The notes below the pieces were generated by a model. That model saw only the letters and a list, made by a program, of their open reading frames with translations. It was not told the origin of the DNA and ran no database searches. From Bathynomus jamesi (lineage: Eukaryota; Arthropoda; Malacostraca; Isopoda; Cirolanidae): DNA of 64,000 bases. The DNA lies in assembly GCA_023014485.1 (NCBI GenBank), contig JAJOZX010001862.1, forward strand, positions 643,501-707,500, written 5' to 3'. The position numbers were made by a program, and so were the translations under genes. Positions 43,236 through 53,066 of this stretch are shown piece after piece; position 1 is the first letter of the stretch; the number at the start of each line of letters is the position of its first letter.

Positions 43236-43613
43236 GGCGAACCCTTGAGTATTGTGGTGTGTCGCATCTGGCGATAACAGTGTGTATATATATATATATA
43301 TATAAGATAGATAGATAGATATAATTATAATAACAATAATAATAATATCTTATGTCACTCACAATTGATCCTAATTGTTTGACAGAATTACCTCCTGTCT
43401 TACAGAGAATGGGATAGGAATCATTTACAGAAATGAGATAAAAATAACATATCCAGTATAATGTTACCTGCGCTGATATTATTTCCTTGGTTTGTTTTCG
43501 TAGAAGAAGATATGAAAAAGTGGTTGTATTTTTAGAATGTTGTATAACCTACATGACATATGTTATTAGGACTAAATGCGTCATTTATTTATAATGGTAT
43601 ATACAGTGGCGCT
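43236..43613. other. No gene seen; (TA)n(GATA)n at about 43284-43322
   Basis: AT-rich with a compound microsatellite. Confidence 0.6.
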
Positions 43614-44625
43614 CATAAGAATTCGTACAGAGAAATATTTCAGTTATATTCATCTTTAGCTTTTGTACCGTGCATAGGATAGTTGGGAAAAGTTTACTGT
43701 TCCTTTGGAAAAATTTAACAAATAAAAAAATTAATTTAACTCCAATATATAATGTAAAACATCAAAAAATTTGGGGAAAATAAAAAGTTAGAATGCAAAA
43801 GTTTTCGTACACTTTTTTACAAAAGTATTTCATACTTTGTGTGTCCATCTTAGGTTTGAAAAATTAAAACTTTTTATCAGTAGTTGGCTGTTTAGTGATT
43901 GGAGATTATTGGCAATTCTGAATTCTAGAGTTTTCTCTGTGAATCTTCATGGGAGACGGATGACTGTACGAGCCATTTGTAGCAATGGGTCGTCGTGGTA
44001 AAGAGTTGGCTACAGATCTTATGAGATCTGTTATTGCTGCACACCAATCTGGAAAGGGTTATAGGAAGATAGGAGAACTTTGAATTCCATTTACGACGGT
44101 TGCTGCAGTTATAAAGAAATGGAAAGGCTTTGAAACAATCAAAAAACTACCAAGGTGTGGACGATCTTGCAAGATTTCAGAACGCACAGCCAGAAAGATT
44201 AAAAGAATGGCTGCTACGAATCCACGAGTGACTGCATGTGATATTTGCCAAACATTAAGAATGTCTAAGTTCGATGTTCATCCCTCTACTGTACGTCGTA
44301 CATTGAGAAAAAATGGTCTGCATGGAAGAGTTTCGCGAAGAAAACCTCTGCTACGAAAAGCGCACAAAGAAGCTCGTTTAAAATGATCCATCAAAATGAT
44401 GGATTTGCATTCTGGAAGAAAGTTCTTTGGGCAGACTGGACCAAAATTCAATTATTCGGGAACAACGAACAACAGTATGTTTGATGGAAATCAAATACTT
44501 CATTCGAGAAAAAAAAAAACATCCCTCCTACAGTTAAACATAGTGGAGTTAGTTTGCTTCTTTGGGGATGCTTTAGTGCTTCTGGTTTAGGAAAGTTTGT
44601 TGTCATCGATGGAATCAGGTAATCA
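43614..44625 (+). pseudogene. Tc1-type transposon, 3' truncated, decayed transposase
   Basis: The left end CAGTGGCGCTCATAAGAATT is preceded by TA, with an internal repeat ATTCGTACA/TTTTCGTACAC. The frame opens at 43985 (MGRRGKELATDLMRSVIAAH). The first HTH is broken by one stop, then KKWKGFETIKKLPRCGRSCK (linker), SERTARKIKRMAATNPRVTA, MSKFDVHPSTVRRTLRKNGL (second HTH) and RRKPLLRKAHKEARL. The first catalytic Asp lies near LWADWTKIQLFG. Remaining blocks in shifted frames are GVSLLLWGCFSASGLGKFVV then IDGI. It ends at a (TA)n tract, losing the second and third catalytic residues. The family is Tc1 (DD34E) by its HTH and IDGI block. Confidence 0.85.
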
Positions 44626-44631
44626 GGCAAT

Positions 44632-44649
44632 TTTATATATTATATATAT

Positions 44650-44681
<32 letters not shown>

Positions 44682-44682
44682 A
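44632..44682. repeat. (TA)n microsatellite
   Basis: Truncation point of the Tc1 copy. Confidence 0.94.
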
Positions 44683-44684
44683 TG

Positions 44685-44822
44685 TTATAATGTTTCAGAC
44701 CAACAAAGACCCTAGGATCCACTCATGGCTGGTCTACCTAACTGTGTTCGTAATCGTGTATTGTGTATGTCCTCCGTGGTGGCGGAGGGGACCTACAATT
44801 TTACGTGGGTTCCGAACCACAA
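44685..44822 (-). repeat. SINE-like repeat, inverted partner of 27140-27241, joined to a SINE body
   Basis: Minus strand ACGAACACAGTTAGGTAGAC and GGATCCTAGGGTCTTTGTTG as at 27140. Next to it, 44760-44822 gives GTGGTTCGGAACCCACGTAA and GTAGGTCCCCTCCGCC, a variant of the 5S-SINE body. The two families may be parts of one longer unit. Confidence 0.65.
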
Positions 44823-44890
44823 GAACATAAAAAACTTATTTAAAAACTGCCGGTAAATTGGCAACGACCAATTTTACGAAACTAAATAAT

Positions 44891-45355
44891 TATCAATTTA
44901 AAAATAATTAATTATCGGTTTAAAACTAAAGATAGAATCTCTCGGTCCAGAGGAGCAAGTCATAATAGACTACTATCCACAAATATGTTACATTCTATAT
45001 CTATTTATAACGGACATGCAAATATATCAGATCCAAAGAATCCAGTCAATTTCATTACGGTATCCATCAAGTCACGGTCCATATCGATTGCGGACCAAGT
45101 CAAATTTACAACCATATACATTATCAATTTAAAACTAATTAATTATCGATTTAAAACTAAAGCTAGAATCTCTCGATCCAGAGGATCAAGTCATAATAGA
45201 CTACTATCCACAAATATGTTACACTCTATATCTATTATATAACGGACATGCAAATATATCAGATCCAAAGAATCCAGTCAATTTCATTATGGTATCCATC
45301 AAGTCACGGTTCATATCGATTGCGGACCAAGTCAAATTTACAACCATATACATTA
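44891..45355. repeat. Two-copy tandem repeat, 231-bp unit
   Basis: 44891-45121 and 45122-45355 align throughout (TATCAATTTAAAA..., TCATAATAGACTACTATCCA, ATGCAAATATATCAGATCCA, TCCATCAAGTCACGG) with scattered differences. No coding and no match elsewhere in the window. Confidence 0.9.
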
Positions 45356-45368
45356 CAATATATACAAA

Positions 45369-45441
45369 ATACATCATATAATCTTTCAATTAAATGGAGC
45401 GAAATCAAAATAGTTCTTAATTCAAATAATTGCATGAAGAG
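45369..45441 (+). pseudogene. Penelope-like endonuclease C-terminal fragment, forward copy
   Basis: Encodes NTSYNLSIKWSEIKIVLNSN then NCMKR. Its exact inverse is at 46049-46122, where it sits in a longer Penelope-like reading frame. The fragment ends at a (TA)n tract. Confidence 0.7.
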
Positions 45442-45510
45442 ATATATATATATGGGGAAGGGGTTGAACATATAAACTCACAACCGCGCATTTTTGCATA
45501 TGCAAAATTT

Positions 45511-45600
45511 ATTTATCAACGGAATTTGAACCCGGGTCCTCTGTTTCGGAACCAGAGGGTTGACCATTCGGCTACGACAGAATAAAAGTTAATGATAATC
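45511..45600 (-). repeat. tRNA-like sequence, minus strand
   Basis: Minus strand GTAGCCGAATGGTCAACCC, CTCTGGTTCCGAAACAGAG (stem and loop of an anticodon arm) and CCCGGGTTCAAATTCCG (T arm). The acceptor ends do not pair well, so I call it a tRNA-derived repeat and not a gene. CATTTTTGCATATGCAAAAT occurs on both sides at about 45488 and 45772. Confidence 0.6.
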
Positions 45601-46523
45601 TAGCCACATTTCATCACCCAAGGGAAGCAGCTGACGCTTTCTCGTCCAGATGTATTTTTACTCTATTCACCCTCTGCAGTCTGCACTCGAGTCAAAGAAC
45701 AACATTTAATTGAAATATCTCTGGCAAAAACGAGGGTACCATTAGATGGAAATATAAAAGCACAACAGTTCATTTTTGCATATGCAAAATTCAAGCAACA
45801 GTAAAATTTAAAGGAACAATAAGTTTAAGTATCGCAATACAAGTTGCTATACTTAACGTATCGTCTTTCAGCTGTACGAGTACCATGAGAGGGTTAACGC
45901 CAAGTGAATTCCTTAAATGCTAAAGCGGCTTATGTTCAGGTAATTGGGCATGTCTTGTTATGACCTTCCTAATCGCCCAATTAAATCAATAGTTCCCCTT
46001 GATAGGTTGAAGTTTAGAAGATTGCCAATTAAAGCAAATTTCACTTTTAATCTCTTCATGCAATTATTTGAATTAAGAACTATTTTGATTTCGCTCCATT
46101 TAATTGAAAGATTATATGATGAATGTTTTTAAAAATGTTAGTTGTGTTTAAAAATTGCATTGGATTTGTCAACAAACTTAACCCTCAATAGGTAGAATAA
46201 AATATTTGTATCATAAGTAGTAGGGTGGGAAAAATGACCCCTGTGTAATAAAGTCCAAAAATATGTGTTTTTATTCTACATAAAACAACTTTGAACTTTG
46301 TTATATCACAATATCTTGTTCATATGGTAGGAAATGCAAAGAAAGGCGTAAAAAGTTTTATTTGCATTTGGATACAATGTAATAATTAATTAGCAAGTAC
46401 AAATATTCTTTGATTGTAATTCAGTTTTGCTACAGATTACTCAGAGAGATAAAAATAAAAAATATTTCAAAATATTTTTTTAAATATTCTATTCATGTAA
46501 ATACATAAAAGCCAATATATATA

Positions 46524-47097
46524 CAGGGCTATTTAAAATGATTCATCCGATTTCAACTGAGAATACTTCCGTACCTATCAACCGTGCATCAACTGGGCAT
46601 ACACCACATGAAAGAGGAAATCTCCGAGTTTTACAAGATCACCGCGAGAGGGCTCCAAAGTCACGCCGTGGCCTAGCCTAGCAACAAACAGTCAGTGTGA
46701 AAATGGCGTCCGCACAGCAGAAGGCGTTTTGTGTGTTTCAGTTTTCGAGCTGTAAATCGGTAGTCACAGTGCAGCGTGAGTTTCCTTTCCTTTGGGGGTA
46801 CGTTAAGGATACTGTGTACGTGCCACCGTTGCCCACATCTTTGGATGAGCTCCGAACTCGCATTGTTACTGCCGTAGAGTCAGTGACAATGGACATGCTG
46901 GAGCGAGTATGGGAGGAATTCGACTATCGTGTCGACGTTGCTCGTGTAACTAGGGGAAGTCACATAGAGCATTTATGAGGTGAGAGACAAAATTTGGACA
47001 GTTTTTCTTTTGATTGATGTATCACAAATCACTCTGTATTTGTAACATTAAAAAATATTCTCATTTGAAATCAGGTGAATCATTTTGAATAGCCCTG
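46524..47097 (+). mobile_element. Mariner internal-deletion derivative (574 bp)
   Basis: CAGGGCTATTTAAAATGATT (46524) and its inverse AATCATTTTGAATAGCCCTG (to 47097), with about 45 bases of imperfect inverted match. The left flank is TA; the right flank reads TG. The transposase middle is deleted. Confidence 0.88.
46697..46978 (+). CDS. Mini-ORF: mariner N-terminus fused in frame to C-terminus, 93 aa
   Basis: MASAQQKAFCVFQFSSCKSV then VTVQREF is the start of the first HTH of a DD41D transposase. The frame passes directly into PFLWGYVKDTVYVPPLP (just after the third catalytic Asp) and TRGSHIEHL, the normal C-terminus. About 200 codons are missing, including all three catalytic residues, but the frame is intact. 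The deletion was either in frame by chance or kept so. A product could not transpose DNA; whether it is made is unknown. Confidence 0.75.
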   Translation: MKMASAQQKAFCVFQFSSCKSVVTVQREFPFLWGYVKDTVYVPPLPTSLDELRTRIVTAVESVTMDMLERVWEEFDYRVDVARVTRGSHIEHL

Positions 47098-47712
47098 TGT
47101 ATATATATGGCAAACAGAAAAATTATATTACAAGAAGAAAACTTATATTTAGAATAGGGTGGGGTCACAATGACCCACAAACGACAAACAGCAAGAAAGA
47201 GAACTGAGACAGCATATCCACTCTGCTGAACACTCAAGAACTGACTGAGGATAGAGTACGGAAAATATCAGGTAGAGAGCAGCAATAGCTGTTGGAATAT
47301 TGACTTTAAAAAAATCGACGTGGATCATTCTGACCCCACCCTACCTATTGAGGGTATTGTCTTTCTTGTGTTCCTTCAATCGTTTTTCTAAACTTATACT
47401 GTTTGTTCGATAAAGTTTTTATCAGAGTTATTACAAAGGATTTTGCAGACACCTACGGATTTATCATTCATATCAGTTTTGTTTTTTATTATTTGGCTGC
47501 TAACTCTATTGTTGAAAACTAAGAGCTATTTTATAATTAGTATTTCTGATAATTTTCTTAGCTTGCTCTAAGTGTTTATTATATGGTACAACAATAAATT
47601 TGTTATTATTATTTACATTTCCTTCATCAATATTTGTTAGCATTATCATTATTGTCACAATAATCACTATTACTATTTCCATTACATAGGAAAAAAATTC
47701 TGTTTGCATAAC

Positions 47713-47758
47713 AAGTGTAATTAATAAATTATTTCGAAATATTTTATTAATTACACTT
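47713..47758. repeat. 46-bp palindrome
   Basis: AAGTGTAATTAATAAA and its complement meet around TTTCGAAA. It would form a strong AT-rich hairpin. Confidence 0.9.
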
Positions 47759-48782
47759 AATATGCAGCCAGAACAAAGGTCACATTGACAAAATGTTGTT
47801 AGACCTCATGCACTGAAATTAGAATTTTTATCGAGAACCGATATTATGAACCCTCAGTCACCCAGCATTCCTGATGATTAATTTGTTTTGAAAATAATGA
47901 ATAGTCACTCAGCAAGGACTCATGATGATTCAGTTTTCATCAGTTGTCATTTTATATACAGTAAGTATTAAAGTGTATGTACCAAAAATAATGCGAAAGA
48001 GTATATACCTAAAACTCTTTTGTTATGCTAAAATGTCTCATGATCAAGTGAGTAACGGGGCGGCTCACAAAATCCGAATCTTCAGTGACAAAGGTTCGAA
48101 CCACTCCGAGGTGAGGTAAATTTATTTCTAATATATTTAATATTAAAATAAAAATTTCTATTAGTATGTTGTTTTGGATTTAACATGTAAAAATTAACTT
48201 GCATATAATTACATTTGGTTAATGAAGCTAAACTGAAACGGAATTTAATTTTCGATACATGGCGCCACCTAATTCGATGAAATTATTTCTATTAAAGAAT
48301 AAGTCCGATGAAAAATATTTTCATCAACTGAGGGCACTTACTCGATGAAAATATTTTCAGCATCTTCATGAAAATTTCAGTCTCAGTGTATTCATTGTAG
48401 AATTTTAACGTATGAGAATGCTTGTGGTTACTTTTTCCCATAAAGTACCATTTCCCCGAAATTCAAACTCACCGTCGGAAAACTTTATCACCCAAACTTA
48501 ATTTAACCAAACTTGGGTCAAATGTTAGTTATATTATGTTAAATTACATTTCAGTAATTCTGTTTTTTTGACAATTTGGTTATTCGATGATTTTATGTTT
48601 CGAAGTTTTGGTCCTACCTTCATCTCGTGTACAGAGCAGTTTCACCATGCCAAAACTGAAGTAATTACTGTGGAAAACTTTTAAACTCAATGTTTGCGAA
48701 CTTGAAAACGCTTTGTTCGACTTCATTACCAAGTTTACTTCAGATATAGCAATCAGTGAGGGTAAATGATATGAAGGTAAAG
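47759..48782. other. No gene seen; weak tRNA-like stretch near 48042-48115
   Basis: GCGGCTCACAAAATCCGAAT and AAGGTTCGAACCACTCC resemble a decayed tRNA-derived sequence. Otherwise AT-rich and unrecognised. Confidence 0.45.
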
Positions 48783-48900
48783 GTGAGGCTGTTTGAAGGT
48801 CCAAAAGCATAAAAATATACTCAAGTAAATTCATTTATTAGAGTACAAGCTTTCGACCCCTCTAAAGTCTTCATCAGGTGCGTCTGAAAAAGGTATTGGC
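48783..48900 (-). repeat. Penelope-type tail with hammerhead-like motif
   Basis: Minus strand CTGATGA (48877-48871), one A, GAC ... GTC, GAAA (48854-48851), then GCTTGTACTC and AATAAATGAATTTACTTGAG. No associated coding. Confidence 0.6.
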
Positions 48901-49268
48901 AAGGGTGACCAAAGGGGATGGGGATTTGGGAGATGGCGTGACAGAAGAGATTAAAGAAGAAATGAAATAGAAAAACGAAAATTATTTAATTTATTACCAG
49001 GGAAAAATATTCTCCTTCCCTTAAATAGATAAAGCATGAATTCTCTCATAATAACTAGATTAGATTATCGCTTTCTTTTGGAAACGGTGGTTTTGCAAGA
49101 AATTATGGTTGACTCTAATTTAGGCTCGAGCAAAGAATTTAGCAGTCCAAAGCAATCCTGAATAAAGATAGCCTAACAAGAAAGTCACATGCAAACGAAC
49201 TGACGAGTTAAGTGAAGGTCACATCGGCATCCAGTCTCGTTTCTCTAATGCGCAGGTCGGTCTGCGTG

Positions 49269-49306
<38 letters not shown>

Positions 49307-49308
49307 AT
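48901..49308. other. No gene seen; (TA)n at 49270-49304
   Basis: Purine-rich start, then AT-rich; ends in a microsatellite against the Penelope-like element. Confidence 0.6.
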
Positions 49309-50527
49309 GAATAAGACCACGAAGGAAAGGAAACAGAATGGTGCTCAAGCGCTTTCGTCTAATGACATCCTCAGGAACACTGAAGTACATAAAGAGTTAC
49401 AGCCTATATATAGGTTACAGAAAAAAAAAAATATATATATATATATCAATAAACGGAGAGGTAAAAATAAAATTTAAACATTAAAGGATTGTGGGAGGAG
49501 CATACAAATTTGTAAAGAAAAAGCTACCGATTTTTAGCACAAGATCAAATGAGTTGTTTCCAACCAATGTTATAGATAATTAAAAAAAAGTGATCTGTGT
49601 TATCCATCTGCGTTTATGGAATCTTGTCTCAACAAGGCAAAACGAACTTTCTATCGTGTGAATAATAACACTCGTACTTTGTCAAAAAAAATTTTAGTAC
49701 TTCCATTTTTCCCGGGCTTTTTAGGCATTGCTAATGTACTTAAACTTTTGGATATTAATGTAGTATTTTCATATAACAATATTGTGAAAAATATCATAGT
49801 AAAAATAGCCCTACCAATAATTCAGGCGGGAAAGGATTTGCACACACGTATAAAACAGCATCAATATTCCATTAGAACAGGATAGTCGTCCAGTGCCCTT
49901 TTTGTCCATTTGTCAGAGTTATCCCACTGTATTGATTGGAATAATGCTTCAGTTTTATTTCATACTAGCAACATTGTTAATAGAAATATTCTTGAGTCTG
50001 CCATTATCCAACTTACAAATAACTTCAACATAAGCAAAGGTCTTTTTCACTCGATCCTGTTGTTTTGAATTCCTTCAGAAAGATTTAGATAAGAAGGATA
50101 GAACGCTAAATCTTTGGTAAACTTGTATGCTATTCTAATAACTTTTATTTTTCAATTTATTTTTATATACATCGAACTTAAACAAGAAGGGCAGAGTGCT
50201 AAAACCCGGGCAGATTTCCAGTATAAATTTGTATTTTTTATTTTTTTGGTTGGAAACAATTCATTTGATCTTGTGCTAAAAATCGGTAGTTTTTTCCTTA
50301 CAAATTTGTATGCTCCTCCCACAATCCTTTAATGTTTAATTTTATTTTTACCTCTCCGTTTATTGTATATACACACACACACATACAGTATATATATATA
50401 TATATTTTTTTTTCTGTAACCTATATATAGGCTGTAACTCTTTATGTACTTCAGTGTTCCTGAGAATGTCATTAGACGAAAGCGCTTGAGCACCATTCTG
50501 TCTTTCCTTTTCTTCGTGGTTTTATTC
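49309..50527 (+). mobile_element. Second Penelope-like element, short, with inverted tails
   Basis: Tails 49309-49570 (inverse) and 50245-50527 (forward) are complementary over about 260 bases: GAATAAGACCACGAAGG..., GTGCTCAAGCGCTTTCGTCT, TTTTAGCACAAGATCAAATG and their complements. Between them lies coding sequence on the plus strand. This repeats at small scale the layout of 32325-34966. It is bordered by (TA)n, with (TA)n also inside each tail. Confidence 0.88.
49616..50085 (+). pseudogene. Penelope-like RT C-terminus and GIY-YIG endonuclease, internally deleted
   Basis: ESCLNKAKRTFYRVNNNTRT, LVLPFFPGFLGIANVLKLLD and INVVFSYNNIVKNIIVKIAL are the RT C-terminal region. After a deletion, DLHTRIKQHQYSIRTG is the endonuclease segment with its conserved R and H. 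Past the stop at 49885 the same frame family continues SSALFVHLSELSHCIDWNNA and NRNILESAIIQLTNNFNISK. The GIY-YIG tyrosines themselves fall in the deleted part, so nuclease function is lost. Confidence 0.85.
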
Positions 50528-50563
50528 ATAAATATTTTTCACGTGTTACTTTCGTGAAATAAT

Positions 50564-50649
<86 letters not shown>

Positions 50650-51113
50650 ATATGAAACATCGTTAAGCTGTTTTTAGATAAATATTTTCCTCAGTATACA
50701 AGTTTTGAATTACTTATATAAGGATCAAAAAAGAGAGAATCATAAAGGATACAATACGAGAAACATTCACTATATTAATGTATATAAGTAAATGATGTAT
50801 TTATTTGCATGTATTAGTTTCTTAGAGGACAATAGAGACTCAGACACTGAATGACAGCCATTGTAAGGTTCTCAAAGGAATTCTGAAATGGCTTCTCCCT
50901 AATTTTTTTTTTTTTTGATATTCTGCATTTTACTTCTTCATGAAACACGTGACCATTGTTTCTCTAAGACCTGAGTCAATATACGCAAAATTAGCATTTG
51001 GAAATTACAAAGTGGGATTAGTCGAAAGGTGGGGAGACAAAGCGTGATAAAAGAGAGGAGACTGATAAAAGCGAAATAAACCGGACATTCATGGCCCAAT
51101 TGGGGAATAGGTA
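50528..51113. other. No gene seen; (TA)n at 50571-50650
   Basis: A long TA tract then AT-rich DNA without recognisable features. Confidence 0.6.
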
Positions 51114-51192
51114 CAGGGTGTCCACAAAAATAAATTGTACAAATTTAGCTTATTTCAAATGGAATATGTATCATTCTTTTGTGGGCACCCTG
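51114..51192. mobile_element. 79-bp mariner-type mini-MITE
   Basis: CAGGGTGTCCACAAAAATAA and the inverse ending TTTTGTGGGCACCCTG, flanked by TA on both sides. Confidence 0.85.
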
Positions 51193-51727
51193 TATTATAG
51201 ATATAGTGCAAAAGTTAAGTAGTTCAGTACTATCGAAGTAGCAGAAATGTACTTAGTTGAAGAGTAGGAACGCATAAGCAAAATTGTAATACTTCTTACT
51301 GTAAACGAGTAAAGGATTTCTGTGTTTGAAAATGAGAATCGTGTTTCAAACGGTAGAAGATCTCCTTCTACACCAAACAAATAAATTAGTATTTACTGTT
51401 ATAGTAAAACTAAATTGAATTTACGTTTGAAGTTGTACGACAGAAATGCCATTGAAAAAAAACTCAAATACACATTATAGAACGTAAGTAGGATATCAAA
51501 TGCAGGCATTGCAAACCTTAAAGGAAGGCTGAACGGGTCATACTGTACGCAGGATGCTTTTAATGAGTCATGTAGCCAAACGATTCTTTGAAAAGTTATG
51601 AAATGCATGAGAAGGATCATATTTGGTTTAATAAACATATTTTTCAGAATTAACATAGGTTGTACGTATTTTAAGCAAGATCTAAGAGTAGTTAATGAAA
51701 GGTAAGTTTCCGAAATATATATTGGCA
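51193..51727. other. No gene seen
   Basis: AT-rich; the minus frame 51399-51728 has no domain I recognise. Confidence 0.5.
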
Positions 51728-52382
51728 CCGTATTTACTCGCGTATAATGCGCACTTTTTTTTTTTTTACCATTTTCCCATCTTTAAAATCGGAGTGCGCA
51801 CTATACGCGATGGCGCACGTGCGGGTAAAACACGAAAAATATCTCTGTAATAAATAGGTATAATAAACCGTGAAAGAATACACAGGCGTTTTTATTAAAC
51901 TCTTATAGCCATGCTTCCTCAGTATGCGAAATAAAACGACTATTCGGAACTCGCTTAATATTACACTATTGACAATATTAGGTTAATCAGGTAATCACAG
52001 CGCAACAGACATTCTTTGAATGAAAGGTTTACCGTAATTACTGTCTATACAATTTCCGCATCCGTGCCCGAGTCACTGGTTTGAGGAGTTGCCCGCTTCC
52101 TCAGAGGGGCCATCATGGTCTCTCGCATCCTCTTCCTCCTCCCACAGTAGATCATCTTCAGTACCGTCGAGGGTCGAGGGCATTGCTGATACTACATTTC
52201 TTGAATTAGCTACCAAACAACCCCCAGGAAGAGCAACAAACAAGTCGCAGCTTGTTTCGAGACTGTCTAAAAAGACACCAGCACCGCGATCGAGCGGGAT
52301 GCTCATTGTACGCGCAAGCAAACGTTTTTTTCTAAGTCTGGTCTCTGAAAATTAGGGTGCGCATTATACGCGAGTAAATAGG
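51728..52382 (-). mobile_element. pogo-like element, internally deleted (655 bp)
   Basis: CCGTATTTACTCGCGTATAA then TGCGCAC at 51728 and the inverse GTGCGCATTATACGCGAGTA then AATAGG to 52382, with TA after the right end. A related but shorter element is at 60047-60251 (CCGTATTTTTCGACATATAA, GGCGC). The interior minus strand encodes an acidic tail, supporting a pogo/Tigger-type transposase source. Confidence 0.65.
52076..52321 (-). pseudogene. Possible C-terminal fragment of a pogo/Tigger-like transposase
   Basis: An open minus-strand frame of 82 residues ends VVSAMPSTLDGTEDDLLWEE then EEDARDHDGPSEE. The short acidic LDGTEDDLLWE segment resembles the C-terminal ends of pogo/Tigger (CENP-B-like) transposases. 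No DDE core is present, so the call rests on this tail and on the element ends. Confidence 0.4.
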
Positions 52383-52394
52383 TATACGTATATA

Positions 52395-52745
52395 CGAGGG
52401 GCTACCGAAAGTAATGCCTGTTGGCTGATAACTTCTTGATTAGAATGAATAGAAAGTTCACCGTACACATGTATGTACATCAACTATTGTTTTACACAAA
52501 ACTACTCTTCAAAGTAATCTCCTTCATACGCGATGCATTTGCGCCACCTCTGAACCCAAGACTGGAATCCTGTTTGGAAAAACTGTGGCGAGCACTGTCT
52601 GACCCATCATTTCCAAGCGACTTTGATGTCCTCTGTGTCATCAAATCTTTGTTCCCGGACGCTTTGTTTCATCGGGCTGAATAGGTAAAAGTCTGACGGT
52701 ACCAAATCCGGACTGTAGGGTGGATGTGGCATCACTGACCAGCCC
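52395..52745 (-). pseudogene. Classic mariner (DD34D-type) transposase, 3' fragment
   Basis: The terminal repeat GAGGGGCTACCGAAAGTAAT is at 52395. On the minus strand from about 52745: WSVMPHPPYSPDLVPSDFYL then F (the third catalytic Asp in PSDFYLF), SPMKQSVREQRFDDTEDIKV, AWK, stop, WVRQCSPQFFQTGFQSWVQR, WRKCIAYEGDYFEE. This is the C-terminal third of a classic mariner, a different subfamily from the DD41D elements here. One stop; the rest of the element is missing. Confidence 0.88.
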
Positions 52746-52886
52746 TCTTTAGTACAAATTTTGTTATTTGCAGAAGTTACCAAAAAAAAATTCTAATGTT
52801 CATACATGTATTGTACCAAGCATATTATACACAACATATTGAACACTACCCTGGAAGCCATGCAAGATCTGGGTCTTTCAACTCTA

Positions 52887-53066
52887 TTCTTGATGATTTC
52901 TTGGTGCTAGCTGACACACAAAGCTTTTCTTGTTTGCATTAGGGTGGTTCTTCCGGTTGTGCTCTTCTACGACTTGAAGAAGGTACTGTTTTTATTGTTC
53001 GTCATTTGTGATGAGTCTGTTGAATTGTTCTATTAAAGCCACCCCCTTTTCAGCAGTGTCATTGAC
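52887..53066 (-). pseudogene. Unassigned protein fragment, probably from a mobile element
   Basis: A minus-strand frame of about 60 codons with one stop: VNDTAEKGVALIEQFNRLIT, NDEQ, stop, KQYLLQVVEEHNRKNHPNAN, KKSF. The segment is helical and charged and looks like real protein. I have the impression of similar sequence in repeat-derived arthropod proteins but cannot name a family. Confidence 0.4.

Larger units (their letters stand above)
46182..47354. mobile_element. piggyBac-like element, non-autonomous, carrying a nested mariner
   Basis: CCCTCAATAGGTAG (46182) and CTACCTATTGAGGG (to 47354) are inverted ends. The left flank is TTAA; the right flank is TATT, so one duplicate has mutated or the end is off by a base. 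CCC-initial ends at TTAA are the piggyBac pattern. The subterminal word AGGGTGGG ... AATGA(C/T)CC repeats at about 46222, 47157 and (inverted) 47315-47335. No transposase seen. Confidence 0.68.
45945..47700 (-). pseudogene. Penelope-like element (RT end and GIY-YIG endonuclease), split by a piggyBac-like element
   Basis: Minus strand: NNKFIVVPYNKHLEQAKKII then RNTNYKIALSFQQ (47610-47506) is the post-palm region. Decayed sequence follows to SISLEKRLKEHKKDN near 47375-47360. After the inserted element (46182-47354), HSSYNLSIKWSEIKIVLNSN, NCMKRLKVKFALIGN and LLNFNLSRG run to about 45990. The RL.EHK block and the NLSIKWSEIKI ... NLSRG ending match the GIY-YIG domain C-terminus of Penelope-like proteins. 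Many stops lie between the blocks. Confidence 0.65.

Noticed and set aside
45515..45590. A tRNA gene on the minus strand
   Set aside because: Anticodon and T arms are present, but the acceptor ends do not pair and it sits within repeat sequence.
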